A DNA stretch of 14,915 bases from CAYVDH01 sp964450355 (GTDB lineage Bacteria > Bacteroidota > Bacteroidia > NS11-12g > UBA955): positions 1-14,915 of the forward strand of contig CAYVDH010000080.1 of the NCBI GenBank assembly GCA_964450355.1, written 5' to 3'. Numbering within the stretch: position 1 is the first letter of the stretch; every line of letters starts with the position of its first letter. The notes beneath the pieces were generated by a model that was not told the origin of the DNA, did no database searches, and worked only from the letters and a program-made list of their open reading frames with translations. The translations under genes and the position numbers were made by a program. Shown in pieces: positions 7,099 through 14,392 of the stretch.

Positions 7099-7545
7099 TT
7101 ACATTTTTTGTATAACATAAGTGACAATACCCCAAATGATGAATTCGTTTTCGGGTTTGATTTCTATGGGAGAGAATTGAGGATTTGCGGGCATTAAATA
7201 CAATTTGTCTTTGTCTTTTTTTAATGTTTTTAAAGTGAATTCACCATCGATGTAACACACTGCTTTTTTGCCATTAGAAGGGGGTAAGGATTTGTCAATA
7301 ATCAAAATGTCGCCATCGTTGATTCCTGCGTCAATCATGGATTGACCTTTCACTTTAGCATAAAAAGTAGAACTCGGATTTTTTATTAACGATTTGTTTA
7401 AGTCGAGGCTAAGTTCTGTGTATTCTTCGGCAGGCGAGGGGAATCCTGCACTTACTTTGCCAACAAATGGAAGAGGTAATTCTCCAACATTGTCTGCCGT
7501 GTAAAAAGTTAGTGATTTAGAATTGCTCAGCCATTTTAAATTCAT
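7099..7545 (-). CDS. umuD: UmuD-like self-cleaving S24 peptidase
   Basis: A 148-residue UmuD, the regulatory subunit of DNA polymerase V. In the SOS response RecA filaments trigger self-cleavage to UmuD'. The cleavage site is visible as SAGFPSPAEEY, with the scissile bond between Ala33 and Gly34 (Cys24-Gly25 in E. coli). The catalytic dyad is Ser69 in GQSMIDAGI and Lys106 in GEFTLKTLK; their spacing of 37 residues equals that of Ser60/Lys97 in E. coli. I chose the ATG at 7545. A TTG at 7575 would add ten residues but lies upstream of the start point expected from the -7 box at 7580-7573, and the shorter form matches family length. Orientation and order relative to umuC (umuD first) fit an ancestral umuDC operon now interrupted by the GNAT gene. 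Confidence 0.93.
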   Translation of the reverse strand: MNLKWLSNSKSLTFYTADNVGELPLPFVGKVSAGFPSPAEEYTELSLDLNKSLIKNPSSTFYAKVKGQSMIDAGINDGDILIIDKSLPPSNGKKAVCYIDGEFTLKTLKKDKDKLYLMPANPQFSPIEIKPENEFIIWGIVTYVIQKM

Positions 7546-7572
7546 GTGAAATTGTCTTTTGATTTGGGATTT

Positions 7573-7580
7573 CAAAGATA
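7573..7580 (-). promoter_or_regulatory. -7 box of umuD
   Basis: Minus-strand TATCTTTG, an exact TAnnTTTG match, about 28 bases before the umuD ATG. No -33 TTTG is visible, which would fit a regulated promoter. The upstream DNA carries two TGCAAA words 12 bases apart (within 7599-7617 on this strand), possibly a repressor or activator site. Confidence 0.5.
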
Positions 7581-7595
7581 CAATTTTTTTGATTT

Positions 7596-7626
7596 TTTGT
7601 TTGCATTTTTCTTTGCATTACATTTG
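7596..7626 (+). promoter_or_regulatory. Bacteroidota-type promoter of the five-gene operon
   Basis: TTTG at 7596-7599, a 19-base spacer, then TACATTTG at 7619-7626: an exact fit to the Bacteroidota housekeeping promoter (-33 TTTG, -7 TAnnTTTG, spacer 19-21). Transcription would begin at about 7630-7633, on or next to the ATG at 7631, predicting a leaderless mRNA. It shares an 85-base divergent region with the umuD promoter. Confidence 0.6.
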
Positions 7627-7630
7627 CCTG

Positions 7631-8344
7631 ATGAAATTTGGCAATGGTATAGCAGCTCACCGAGGCAATATGAGTGTTTTTCCAGAGAACACCATGCCTG
7701 CCTTTGAAAGTGCTGTGCAATTAGGTTGTAGTTGGATAGAGTTAGATATTCAATTAACTAAGGACAATCAACTAGTTGTTACACACGATACAAATGCAAT
7801 TAGAGTTTCAGGAGTTGATAAAGTGATAAATCAAACAGATTATTCAGAACTAAAAGAATTGAACTTTGGAAACTGCATGTTCCCTGATACTCACTATACT
7901 TTGCCTTTGTTGAGCGAGGTGTTGGAATTGGTAAGAAACACCAACACCAAAATATCTATACAACCTAAGAATTACGGATTAATTAAACCTGCATATCAAT
8001 TGGCAAAACAAATGAATATGGTTGATTACATTGGTTTCAATGATACCAATTGCGAGTTTTTGATTGAAGCTAAATTGCTTCATAGCAGTTTGCCTGTTTT
8101 TTGGGACAGGCCTCCACATACCGATTTTGATACCGATGTGTTCATTGCTCAGCAATATGGTTTTGATACCTTGATGTATGAATGGCAAGGAATTACAGAA
8201 TCTAAAATACAAACAATTCAGGGATTGGGAATTCGATTTGGAGCTTGTGTAATCAATGAACAAGAAATGATGCTTAAATTTTTAACGATGGGGGTGGAAC
8301 ATTTTTATACCGATTACCCCGAATTATTATTGAAATTAAAATGA
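7631..8344 (+). CDS. Glycerophosphodiester phosphodiesterase-like protein with altered metal site
   Basis: A 237-residue GDPD-family TIM-barrel protein. The family hydrolyses glycerophosphodiesters to sn-glycerol 3-phosphate and an alcohol. The N-terminal signature is clear: IAAHRGNMSVFPENTMPAF with His10 and Arg11, then IELDIQLTKDNQLVVTHD with Glu37, Asp39 and His52. The third acidic ligand, normally Glu in a strand of the form I-x-I-E-x-K, appears as Gln111 in ISIQPK (codon CAA at 7961), with Lys113 kept. The protein may thus bind metal differently, have a changed substrate or be non-catalytic. There is no signal peptide, so it is cytoplasmic. I chose ATG 7631 because it lies just before the essential HRG motif; a longer form from a TTG at 7559 would add a poorly conserved leader overlapping the promoters. 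It is first in a five-gene operon, overlapping the next gene by 4 bases. Confidence 0.88.
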   Translation: MKFGNGIAAHRGNMSVFPENTMPAFESAVQLGCSWIELDIQLTKDNQLVVTHDTNAIRVSGVDKVINQTDYSELKELNFGNCMFPDTHYTLPLLSEVLELVRNTNTKISIQPKNYGLIKPAYQLAKQMNMVDYIGFNDTNCEFLIEAKLLHSSLPVFWDRPPHTDFDTDVFIAQQYGFDTLMYEWQGITESKIQTIQGLGIRFGACVINEQEMMLKFLTMGVEHFYTDYPELLLKLK

Positions 8345-9114
8345 AAATAATTATCCCAATGACAGGCTTGGGTAGCCGTTTTAAGCAAGCTGGTTATGAT
8401 ACCTATAAGGCATTAATCAACATGCATGGACAACCAGTGATACAATACATAGTTGATATGTACCCTAATGAAGCTGATTTTATTTTCATATGTAGAAATG
8501 ACATGTTGCAAACTACAGATTTAAATCAAGTGTTATTGGACATCAAGCCAAGTGCTCAAGTGGTAGGTATTGAGCCTCATAAACTCGGACCTGTGTACAC
8601 CGTAGCTCAGGTTTTTGATTTGATAGAAGATGATGAACAAGTGGTGTGTAATTATTGCGATTTTTACATGGAATGGGATTATAAACATTTTAAGGATGTT
8701 GCCAATTCAAGAAAATACTCAGGTATTATTCCTTGTTATACAGGATTTCATCCACATTTATTACATGAAAAAAATTTGTATGCAGGATGTCAAGTCAATG
8801 GAGATTTGTTGTTAACAGAAATAAAAGAAAAATTCAGTTTTGAATCAGACAAATCCAAGGGATACCATTCAGCAGGGAATTATTATTTTGACAAAGGCAT
8901 TTACGTAAAAAAATATTTTAAACAATTGATGGATGAAAACATTCATTTAAATGGGGAATACTATATCAGCTTAGTATATAATTTATTAGTAAAAGATGGA
9001 TTGGATGTTTTGGTTTACGATGAAATTCCTCATTTTTGTCAATGGGGTACACCAGAAGACATGGAAGAGTACAACAGATGGAGCGAAGTTTTTAAATTAT
9101 TAAGTCATGATTAA
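8341..9114 (+). CDS. Nucleotidyltransferase, LicC/sugar-1-phosphate type, first of a tandem pair
   Basis: A 257-residue single-domain protein with the Rossmann-like NTP-transferase fold, which joins a phosphorylated substrate to an NTP, releasing pyrophosphate. The N-terminal nucleotide-binding loop is IPMTGLGSRFKQAGYDTYKAL, with Arg13 and Lys23. The usual PKP around the lysine is TYKA here, nearer to the THKSL of LicC-type choline-phosphate cytidylyltransferases as I recall them. A likely Mg-binding Asp is Asp107 in CNYCDFY. The C-terminus has CQWGTPEDMEEYNRW. The substrate cannot be assigned. It is cytoplasmic, overlaps the GDPD gene by an ATGA and the next gene by 8 bases, and is paralogous to that gene (shared residue numbering of Arg13, Lys23 and Asp107, and the terminal WGTPxD). 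Confidence 0.87.
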   Translation: MKIIIPMTGLGSRFKQAGYDTYKALINMHGQPVIQYIVDMYPNEADFIFICRNDMLQTTDLNQVLLDIKPSAQVVGIEPHKLGPVYTVAQVFDLIEDDEQVVCNYCDFYMEWDYKHFKDVANSRKYSGIIPCYTGFHPHLLHEKNLYAGCQVNGDLLLTEIKEKFSFESDKSKGYHSAGNYYFDKGIYVKKYFKQLMDENIHLNGEYYISLVYNLLVKDGLDVLVYDEIPHFCQWGTPEDMEEYNRWSEVFKLLSHD

Positions 9115-9877
9115 ATTGATACCAATGGCAGGGGCAGGCAGCAGGTTTGCTGAGAAAGGTTATACTGTTCCTAAACCCTTATTGCCTATATTGAATGAGC
9201 CAATGGTCATTAAAGCTAGTAAAGCTTTGCCTGAAGCTGAAAAATCAATTTTTATTTTAAGAGATTTTCACATCAAAGAATTTCAAATAGACAATGCCAT
9301 AAAATCTTATTATCCAAATTCTGAAGTTATTGTTTTGAAAGAGCTTACAGAAGGGCAGGCTTCTACTTGCTTAATGGCAAAAGAGTTTATCAATACCCAA
9401 GAAGAATTGATAATTGGAGCAAGTGATAATGGGATGTTTTACGATAAAAACAAATTTGAAGAATGCAAATCTAAAGCCGATGCCATTGTTTTTACTTTTA
9501 AAAACAATAATTCAGTATTAGAAAAGCCTCAAGCATATGGATGGGCAATAACTAATGAGCAAAATAAGATTCAGGAAATGAAAGTGAAATACATGATGCC
9601 TAATCCTATGGATAATCACGCTGTTGTTGGAGCCTTTTGGTTTAAACATGGCTGTGATTTTGTGAGCGCAGCTGAAAATATGATTTCACAGAACAGAAGA
9701 ATTAACAATGAGTTTTATGTAGATGAATGTTTAAATGATTTAATTAAAATGGGTAAAAAAGTATTGGCATTTGAAGTGAATCAATACCTATGTTGGGGGA
9801 CACCTAATGATTATGAAACATTTTTATACTGGGAGAGCTATTTTAAAAAATTAAAACAACATCCATACGGCAAATGA
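9107..9877 (+). CDS. Nucleotidyltransferase, sugar-phosphate type, second of a tandem pair
   Basis: A 256-residue NTP-transferase paralogous to the preceding gene but with a canonical signature: IPMAGAGSRFAEKGYTVPKPL (Arg13, Lys23 in PKPL). The EGQAST loop at 82-87 and the Asp107 of GASDN are the expected base-recognition and metal-binding elements. The C-terminal LCWGTPNDYETFLYWE matches the pattern of its neighbour. It would make an NDP-activated sugar or polyol in the cytoplasm; the identity is unknown. The 8-base overlap upstream and ATGA overlap downstream show strong coupling. Two adjacent but diverged copies suggest two different activated precursors, or a two-subunit enzyme. Confidence 0.88.
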   Translation: MIKLIPMAGAGSRFAEKGYTVPKPLLPILNEPMVIKASKALPEAEKSIFILRDFHIKEFQIDNAIKSYYPNSEVIVLKELTEGQASTCLMAKEFINTQEELIIGASDNGMFYDKNKFEECKSKADAIVFTFKNNNSVLEKPQAYGWAITNEQNKIQEMKVKYMMPNPMDNHAVVGAFWFKHGCDFVSAAENMISQNRRINNEFYVDECLNDLIKMGKKVLAFEVNQYLCWGTPNDYETFLYWESYFKKLKQHPYGK

Positions 9878-10593
9878 AACTAAGTGTCATAATTCCTTGT
9901 TACAATGAAGAAAAAAACATTCCTGTGATTTTCTCAAAATTAAATGTATTGCTTGAAGACAAAGCCAAAGAAGATTGTGAGGTGATATTAGTGAACAATG
10001 GTTCAACAGATTCTAGTGCTCATGTTTTACAAGCTGAATTGAGCAAAACACCATATAATATAAGAGTTGTTAATGTTGCTCAAAACAAAGGTTATGGATA
10101 CGGTATTTTACAAGGATTAGAAGCAGCTCAAGGAGAGTTTTTATCATGGACTCATGCCGATTTACAAACAGACCCATCGGATGTTTTTAAAGCATTAGAT
10201 ATTTATGAATTATCACCTTACAAACCTATACTCGTAAAAGGATTTAGAAAAAACAGAAAGTTTTCGGAGCTCTTTTTTAGTTGGGGTATGGGCCTATTAA
10301 GCAGCATTGTTTTAGGAACTAGGTTGACAGAAATAAATGCTCAACCAAAATTATTTAAGAAGGATTTTTATCAGTCCATAAAAGACAAAGCCCCATTTGA
10401 TTTTTCTTTGGATTTATATTTTTTATATCAAGCTAAAAAGAAAAAAAAAATTGTTGATTTTCCAGTATTCTTTTTGCCAAGGTTGTATGGAGAAGCAAAA
10501 GGAGGGAGTGGTTCTTCTCTCAAAGTAAGATTTAAATTGATTAAAAGAACATTAAAATATATTTTTGAATTGAAAACTAAATTAAAGACTTAA
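9874..10593 (+). CDS. GT2 family glycosyltransferase, polyprenyl-phosphate type
   Basis: A 239-residue GT-A-fold transferase resembling dolichol-phosphate-mannose-synthase-like enzymes, which move a sugar from an NDP-sugar to a polyprenyl phosphate at the inner face of the cytoplasmic membrane. The start VIIPCYNEEKN, the VNNGSTDSS turn (40-48) and the KGYGYGILQGLEAAQGE helix are typical. The DxD region reads WTHADLQTDP, with His94 where DPM enzymes have the first Asp; I recall this variant from a bacterial subfamily, so activity is likely retained. No transmembrane segment follows; the C-terminal tail (about 215-239) is strongly basic and amphipathic and could touch the membrane. It overlaps the preceding gene by ATGA. 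Paired with the GT-C-like protein downstream, it would supply that protein's lipid-linked donor. Confidence 0.88.
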   Translation: MKLSVIIPCYNEEKNIPVIFSKLNVLLEDKAKEDCEVILVNNGSTDSSAHVLQAELSKTPYNIRVVNVAQNKGYGYGILQGLEAAQGEFLSWTHADLQTDPSDVFKALDIYELSPYKPILVKGFRKNRKFSELFFSWGMGLLSSIVLGTRLTEINAQPKLFKKDFYQSIKDKAPFDFSLDLYFLYQAKKKKKIVDFPVFFLPRLYGEAKGGSGSSLKVRFKLIKRTLKYIFELKTKLKT

Positions 10594-10612
10594 AATAACA
10601 CAAAACTAAATC

Positions 10613-12139
10613 ATGAATCACGCTTTTAAACTTGTACTTTTATTTTATTTTTTGTTTGCTTCATACCTCAATACATTTCAAACTGACGGTACATGTGGAC
10701 AAAACGATAGGTTTTCACAATTTGATGAGTTAGTAGCAATAGGGGAAGTGAATGCCATTGTCAAACCTGGCGATGCCAAACATTTTGTCTTTTTTTCATT
10801 AATAGGAACAACTGCCATGTATGGAAGAGCGATGTTTTATGTTGATGGTATAGTGTCTTATTTTCCATATAAAATATGGGGACTTAAAGGTCAAATCATT
10901 GCCACAAGAATTGTACATACTTTTGTTTTGTTGCTTTCGTTTTATTTGCTCATCATTGTTTTTGTCTCTAATTCTTTGATGAGGTTGATTGCCTCTTTAT
11001 TTCTGTGTTTAATGCCCTATACCTTGTACTTTTCTATTGTTCCTAAGCCAGAGCCTTACTTGCTTTTATTTGTTTCTTTGTTTTTGTATTTTTCTAATTT
11101 GTACCATCATAAAAAATCGTGGGTATTTGTGTTTTTAGGACTTGCATTGGCAAGTAAAATATCAGTTTTAGCTATTCTTCCATTTTTTGCTTTTTATTTC
11201 ATTTACATAAACAAAGGGGAATGGTTGAAAAAAACTTTTTGGGCAGGTTTTTATTTTGTCATAGGATTGTTTGTTGGAGTTCCAGCTCTTATGATAGGTA
11301 TAGTAAAAAGGATATATTTAACCTCGTATATTGAGCAAACATTTGGTACAGTTAATCAAGCTTATGATGATACTAATATGAATGCATTTGTTTGGATTAA
11401 GTATTTTTTTGCTGAATATTTTGCTATCAGTATTTGGGTTTTAATTCCATTGATTTCAATCATAATTTATTTCCTTTTTAAAAACCATAAAATTAAATTC
11501 AAGTTGCATATTAATAACTTTGTTTTGATTTCAGGATTATTTATGATGGTATTGGTGTTTGTTACCACAAAAAGATTATGGCCTCATTATTTGTATGTTT
11601 CCTTGGTGTTGTTGATTATTGGCATAATAAGTCAAATAAAAGAAAGTAAATACAGCATTTATATTGGATTGAGTTTTGTTTTTCTAATTTTACCTGAATT
11701 TATGACCCTATATAATCAGTCTAATTATTTATTAAATAGGGAGGAGAATGAACTATATAAAGAGACAAAATTAAACAGTGAATTGGCATTAGATTACATA
11801 CAAAATGAAAAAACAAATACACCTGTAGCCATTGATTTAACAGCGTATTTGCCTAATGAGCTTTTTGTTAAAGCTTGTAGATCTCAGCCTTTTTCATCAG
11901 ATATTAAAGAAGGTGAATTTCGATTGTCTCATGTAAATAACATGGGAGAATCCTTGTATTCCTCAAACAAATGCATTGTATTTAATGAAGCAAATCCACC
12001 AACAAAAAAAGTGAAAGATAATCAGATAGAAACTCCAGATCAAAAAGAATCCTTGAAGGTGTTTAATCAATTTGTTCCATCAGTTTTTTCTAAGGATAGC
12101 AGCTTTGGTAAAATTCATGTGTATATAAAAATCAATTAA
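10613..12139 (+). CDS. GT-C-like multispan membrane glycosyltransferase
   Basis: A 508-residue polytopic membrane protein. A first hydrophobic segment (about 5-22) is followed by an extracytoplasmic loop with Phe-Asp-Glu (Asp38, Glu39), the position where GT-C enzymes carry their acidic catalytic motif. About nine further hydrophobic segments follow to roughly residue 360, then a soluble C-terminal domain of about 140 residues. This layout fits GT39/ArnT/PMT-like transferases that move a sugar from a polyprenyl-phosphate donor to an acceptor on the outer face of the cytoplasmic membrane. Sequence similarity to a named member is not evident, so the call rests on topology, motif and gene order. 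It starts 19 bases after the GT2 gene. Its last codons overlap the end of lnt on the other strand by 8 bases, leaving no space for a terminator. Confidence 0.72.
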   Translation: MNHAFKLVLLFYFLFASYLNTFQTDGTCGQNDRFSQFDELVAIGEVNAIVKPGDAKHFVFFSLIGTTAMYGRAMFYVDGIVSYFPYKIWGLKGQIIATRIVHTFVLLLSFYLLIIVFVSNSLMRLIASLFLCLMPYTLYFSIVPKPEPYLLLFVSLFLYFSNLYHHKKSWVFVFLGLALASKISVLAILPFFAFYFIYINKGEWLKKTFWAGFYFVIGLFVGVPALMIGIVKRIYLTSYIEQTFGTVNQAYDDTNMNAFVWIKYFFAEYFAISIWVLIPLISIIIYFLFKNHKIKFKLHINNFVLISGLFMMVLVFVTTKRLWPHYLYVSLVLLIIGIISQIKESKYSIYIGLSFVFLILPEFMTLYNQSNYLLNREENELYKETKLNSELALDYIQNEKTNTPVAIDLTAYLPNELFVKACRSQPFSSDIKEGEFRLSHVNNMGESLYSSNKCIVFNEANPPTKKVKDNQIETPDQKESLKVFNQFVPSVFSKDSSFGKIHVYIKIN

Positions 12140-13703
12140 ATTTTTTCTTAACAAACAAAGCAATCATTGCTGTTATTAAAAATACAGCAGAATAAGAACT
12201 AAATTTACCAATTAAATTGCCATATTTGACATAAAAAGTCAATTTATTGTTTGGAATTAATGAGCATTTAAATGCAATTTTCTCATTAAATTTAGTTTTA
12301 TGAGTGATTTCTCCATATCTATTGATTTTAGCACTTATTCCGGTATTAGCGCTACGCACCATTTCTCTGCGAGTTTCTATACAACGTATTGCACCGAACA
12401 ATAGATGTTGTTTATGGCCTGGAGTATTGCCCCACCAGGCATCGTTTGTGATAACCGCTAGTGTGTTTGCCCCATCTTTTACAAATTCTGTTGCATAATC
12501 ACCAAAAACAGATTCATAACAAATCAAAGGCGCAATTTTAATTTTTTTGTTGATGTCAAAATTAATTGGTTTGTCACTTACGCCAAGGCTACCACTTGCT
12601 CCACCCAAACTAATACTCAATTTTTCGAGCCAAGAGAAAGGCATTTTTTCTACACCAGGAACAAGTTTACTTTTGTGATAAATTGAGTCAACTCTGTTGT
12701 TTTTAATTAAAAGGGCGGTGTTGTAACTATCCCACCATTTTCCTGAGTAATCGTCTAGTCGGGCAGTAACCGTAGGTTTTTCTTTTGATTCGTATACTTT
12801 AATGGTTTCAGAACCAATTAAAGCAGTCAGTTTGTTGCTATCAGTTAATTTTCTCAACGGCTCAATGGCATTTAAAGAATTTAAATTCGTTTCAACGTTG
12901 AATCCTACTAAAGCAGTTTCAGGTAAAAGCAATAAATCGGTTTGAGGATTGATTAATGACTTAGCAATAGAAAGTGCAATGTTCATTTGTTCATCGGGAT
13001 AAATGTAATTAGGTGTGCCTTCAAATTTTTCTTTATAAGGATCAATGTTAGGTTGAACAACGACACAATTAATAGCAGTGTTTTTCTCTTCGTAACTAAA
13101 ATATCTTAAAGAAAAAGATATTGCTATGATTAATGCCATAGTAATGATTGGGTATGCTAATTGTTTCTTGTTTTGATTGATGTATATATGAAACAGCCAC
13201 ACGTTAAATAATAATATAAGAAAAGTGCCACCCATTTCACCAGTGAATTCGTACCATTGAATCAACCAAGGATAAGTTGCAAGTCCTTTTCCTAAGGTGA
13301 GCCAAGGCCAACTGGCATTCCAATTGAAATGAAAATATTCAAAAGCAAGGTAATAAACAATGATGGAATTGTGTTTTGTTTTTGGTAAATAGGAATTGGT
13401 GATTGAAAACAATAAAAATGGAATACTCATTAATAATGAGTTGGCAAAAAGCATCATGATAGCACCGCTTTCACTAGCATTCCAAACCCACCAAGTAGTT
13501 CCTAAATTAAAAAGGAAAAAAAATAAATAAGAGTAAGACCAATAAATTAAATGTTTTCTTTTTTTATTTTTTAATTGATGATGTAGAATGAATAGGGGCA
13601 CTAATCCTACAAATAATAGCATAGCAGTGGGAATTGGAGGCCAAGCAACAATCATGATTGCAGAAGCCAAAACAACAAGAAGTATAGGTTTAATCTCTTT
13701 CAT
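12132..13703 (-). CDS. lnt: Apolipoprotein N-acyltransferase
   Basis: A 523-residue Lnt, which transfers an acyl chain from a phospholipid to the alpha-amino group of the lipidated cysteine, the last step of lipoprotein maturation. The N-terminal half has about six membrane segments (residues 1-210), followed by a periplasmic nitrilase domain (about 215-485) and a last membrane helix (about 497-518). The triad is intact: Glu262 in LLPETALV, Lys344 in YHKSKLVPGVE and Cys395 in APLICYES, spaced much as in E. coli (Glu267, Lys335, Cys387). WWGNTPGHKQH and RSANTGISA are further family motifs. Its start overlaps the rsmI stop region by 14 bases, so it is the last gene of a three-gene operon. It converges on the GT-C-like gene with an 8-base overlap. 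Confidence 0.95.
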   Translation of the reverse strand: MKEIKPILLVVLASAIMIVAWPPIPTAMLLFVGLVPLFILHHQLKNKKRKHLIYWSYSYLFFFLFNLGTTWWVWNASESGAIMMLFANSLLMSIPFLLFSITNSYLPKTKHNSIIVYYLAFEYFHFNWNASWPWLTLGKGLATYPWLIQWYEFTGEMGGTFLILLFNVWLFHIYINQNKKQLAYPIITMALIIAISFSLRYFSYEEKNTAINCVVVQPNIDPYKEKFEGTPNYIYPDEQMNIALSIAKSLINPQTDLLLLPETALVGFNVETNLNSLNAIEPLRKLTDSNKLTALIGSETIKVYESKEKPTVTARLDDYSGKWWDSYNTALLIKNNRVDSIYHKSKLVPGVEKMPFSWLEKLSISLGGASGSLGVSDKPINFDINKKIKIAPLICYESVFGDYATEFVKDGANTLAVITNDAWWGNTPGHKQHLLFGAIRCIETRREMVRSANTGISAKINRYGEITHKTKFNEKIAFKCSLIPNNKLTFYVKYGNLIGKFSSYSAVFLITAMIALFVKKKFN

Positions 13704-14391
13704 CAGAATCTTTAGAATTTAGTCCTTTAACAACAATAACAAATTCACCTTTAGGATTTTTTTTAGTAAAATATTGCAATGCATCATTGATACTTCCTCT
13801 GAATGTTTCTTCAAACATTTTACTTATTTCACGAGATATAGAGATAGGTCTTTCCATTCCAAAATATTCAGATAAATCTTTTAATGTTGTTAAGAGTTTG
13901 TATGGACTTTCGTAAAAAACAATACTTCTAGTCTCAGTTTTTAAAAATTCCAGTCTAGTTTTACGGCCTTTTTTTACTGGCAAAAATCCTTCAAAAACAA
14001 ATTTATCGCAAGGGAATCCACTTAAAACAATGGCAGGAACAAAGGCTGTAGCTCCGGGCAAACATTCTACTGTAATATGTTCATCAACACATTTATTTAC
14101 AATTAAAAATCCAGGGTCACTGATTCCTGGAGTACCAGCATCAGTAACTAAAGCCATGTTTTTGCCTTGATTTAATTGGTAAATAACGTCATTAATTTTG
14201 TCGTGTTCATTATGGGCATGGTAACTTTGCATGGGTTTAGAAATTTGAAAATGTTTCAATAATTGCCCTGTGTTTCTGGTGTCTTCGGCAAGTATGACAT
14301 CGCATAAATTCAATGTTTCTATGGCCCTTAAAGTCATGTCTTTGAGGTTGCCTATAGGGGTTGGAACAATGTATAATTTGCCAGGAATCAT
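13690..14391 (-). CDS. rsmI: 16S rRNA (cytidine-1402-2'-O)-methyltransferase RsmI
   Basis: A 233-residue SAM-dependent tetrapyrrole-methylase-fold enzyme that 2'-O-methylates C1402 in the decoding centre of 16S rRNA. The start GKLYIVPTPIGNLKDMTLRA, then CDVILAEDTRNTGQLLKHF and SYHAHNEHDK, and the SAM loop TDAGTPGISDPG are diagnostic. The C-terminal SREISKMFEE and KGEFVIVVKG are also conserved. It is shorter than E. coli RsmI (about 286 residues), which has an extra C-terminal region; compact forms are normal in this phylum. It lies one base downstream of the membrane-protein stop and overlaps lnt by 14 bases. The grouping with lnt has no known mechanistic reason. Confidence 0.95.
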   Translation of the reverse strand: MIPGKLYIVPTPIGNLKDMTLRAIETLNLCDVILAEDTRNTGQLLKHFQISKPMQSYHAHNEHDKINDVIYQLNQGKNMALVTDAGTPGISDPGFLIVNKCVDEHITVECLPGATAFVPAIVLSGFPCDKFVFEGFLPVKKGRKTRLEFLKTETRSIVFYESPYKLLTTLKDLSEYFGMERPISISREISKMFEETFRGSINDALQYFTKKNPKGEFVIVVKGLNSKDSDERD

Positions 14392-14392
14392 T

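Noticed and set aside
7095..7125. Hairpin GTTACA...TGTATAAC at the GNAT/umuD junction as a shared terminator
   Set aside because: The arms pair imperfectly, the stem is short and AT-only, and no G/C-rich stem with a T-tract is present.
7546..7575. Longer umuD starting at TTG 7575
   Set aside because: The extra ten residues precede the start point expected from the -7 box, and the ATG at 7545 gives the family length and motif offsets.
7559..7630. Longer GDPD starting at TTG 7559
   Set aside because: The added leader overlaps the divergent promoters and is unlike family N-termini; the ATG at 7631 sits just before the HRG motif.
7517..7720. Minus-strand open frame across the umuD/GDPD promoter region
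   Set aside because: It is a frame shadow of umuD and GDPD with no recognisable protein features.
12304..12498. Plus-strand open frame within lnt
   Set aside because: It is the shadow of the nitrilase domain coding region, which carries the intact catalytic triad on the other strand.
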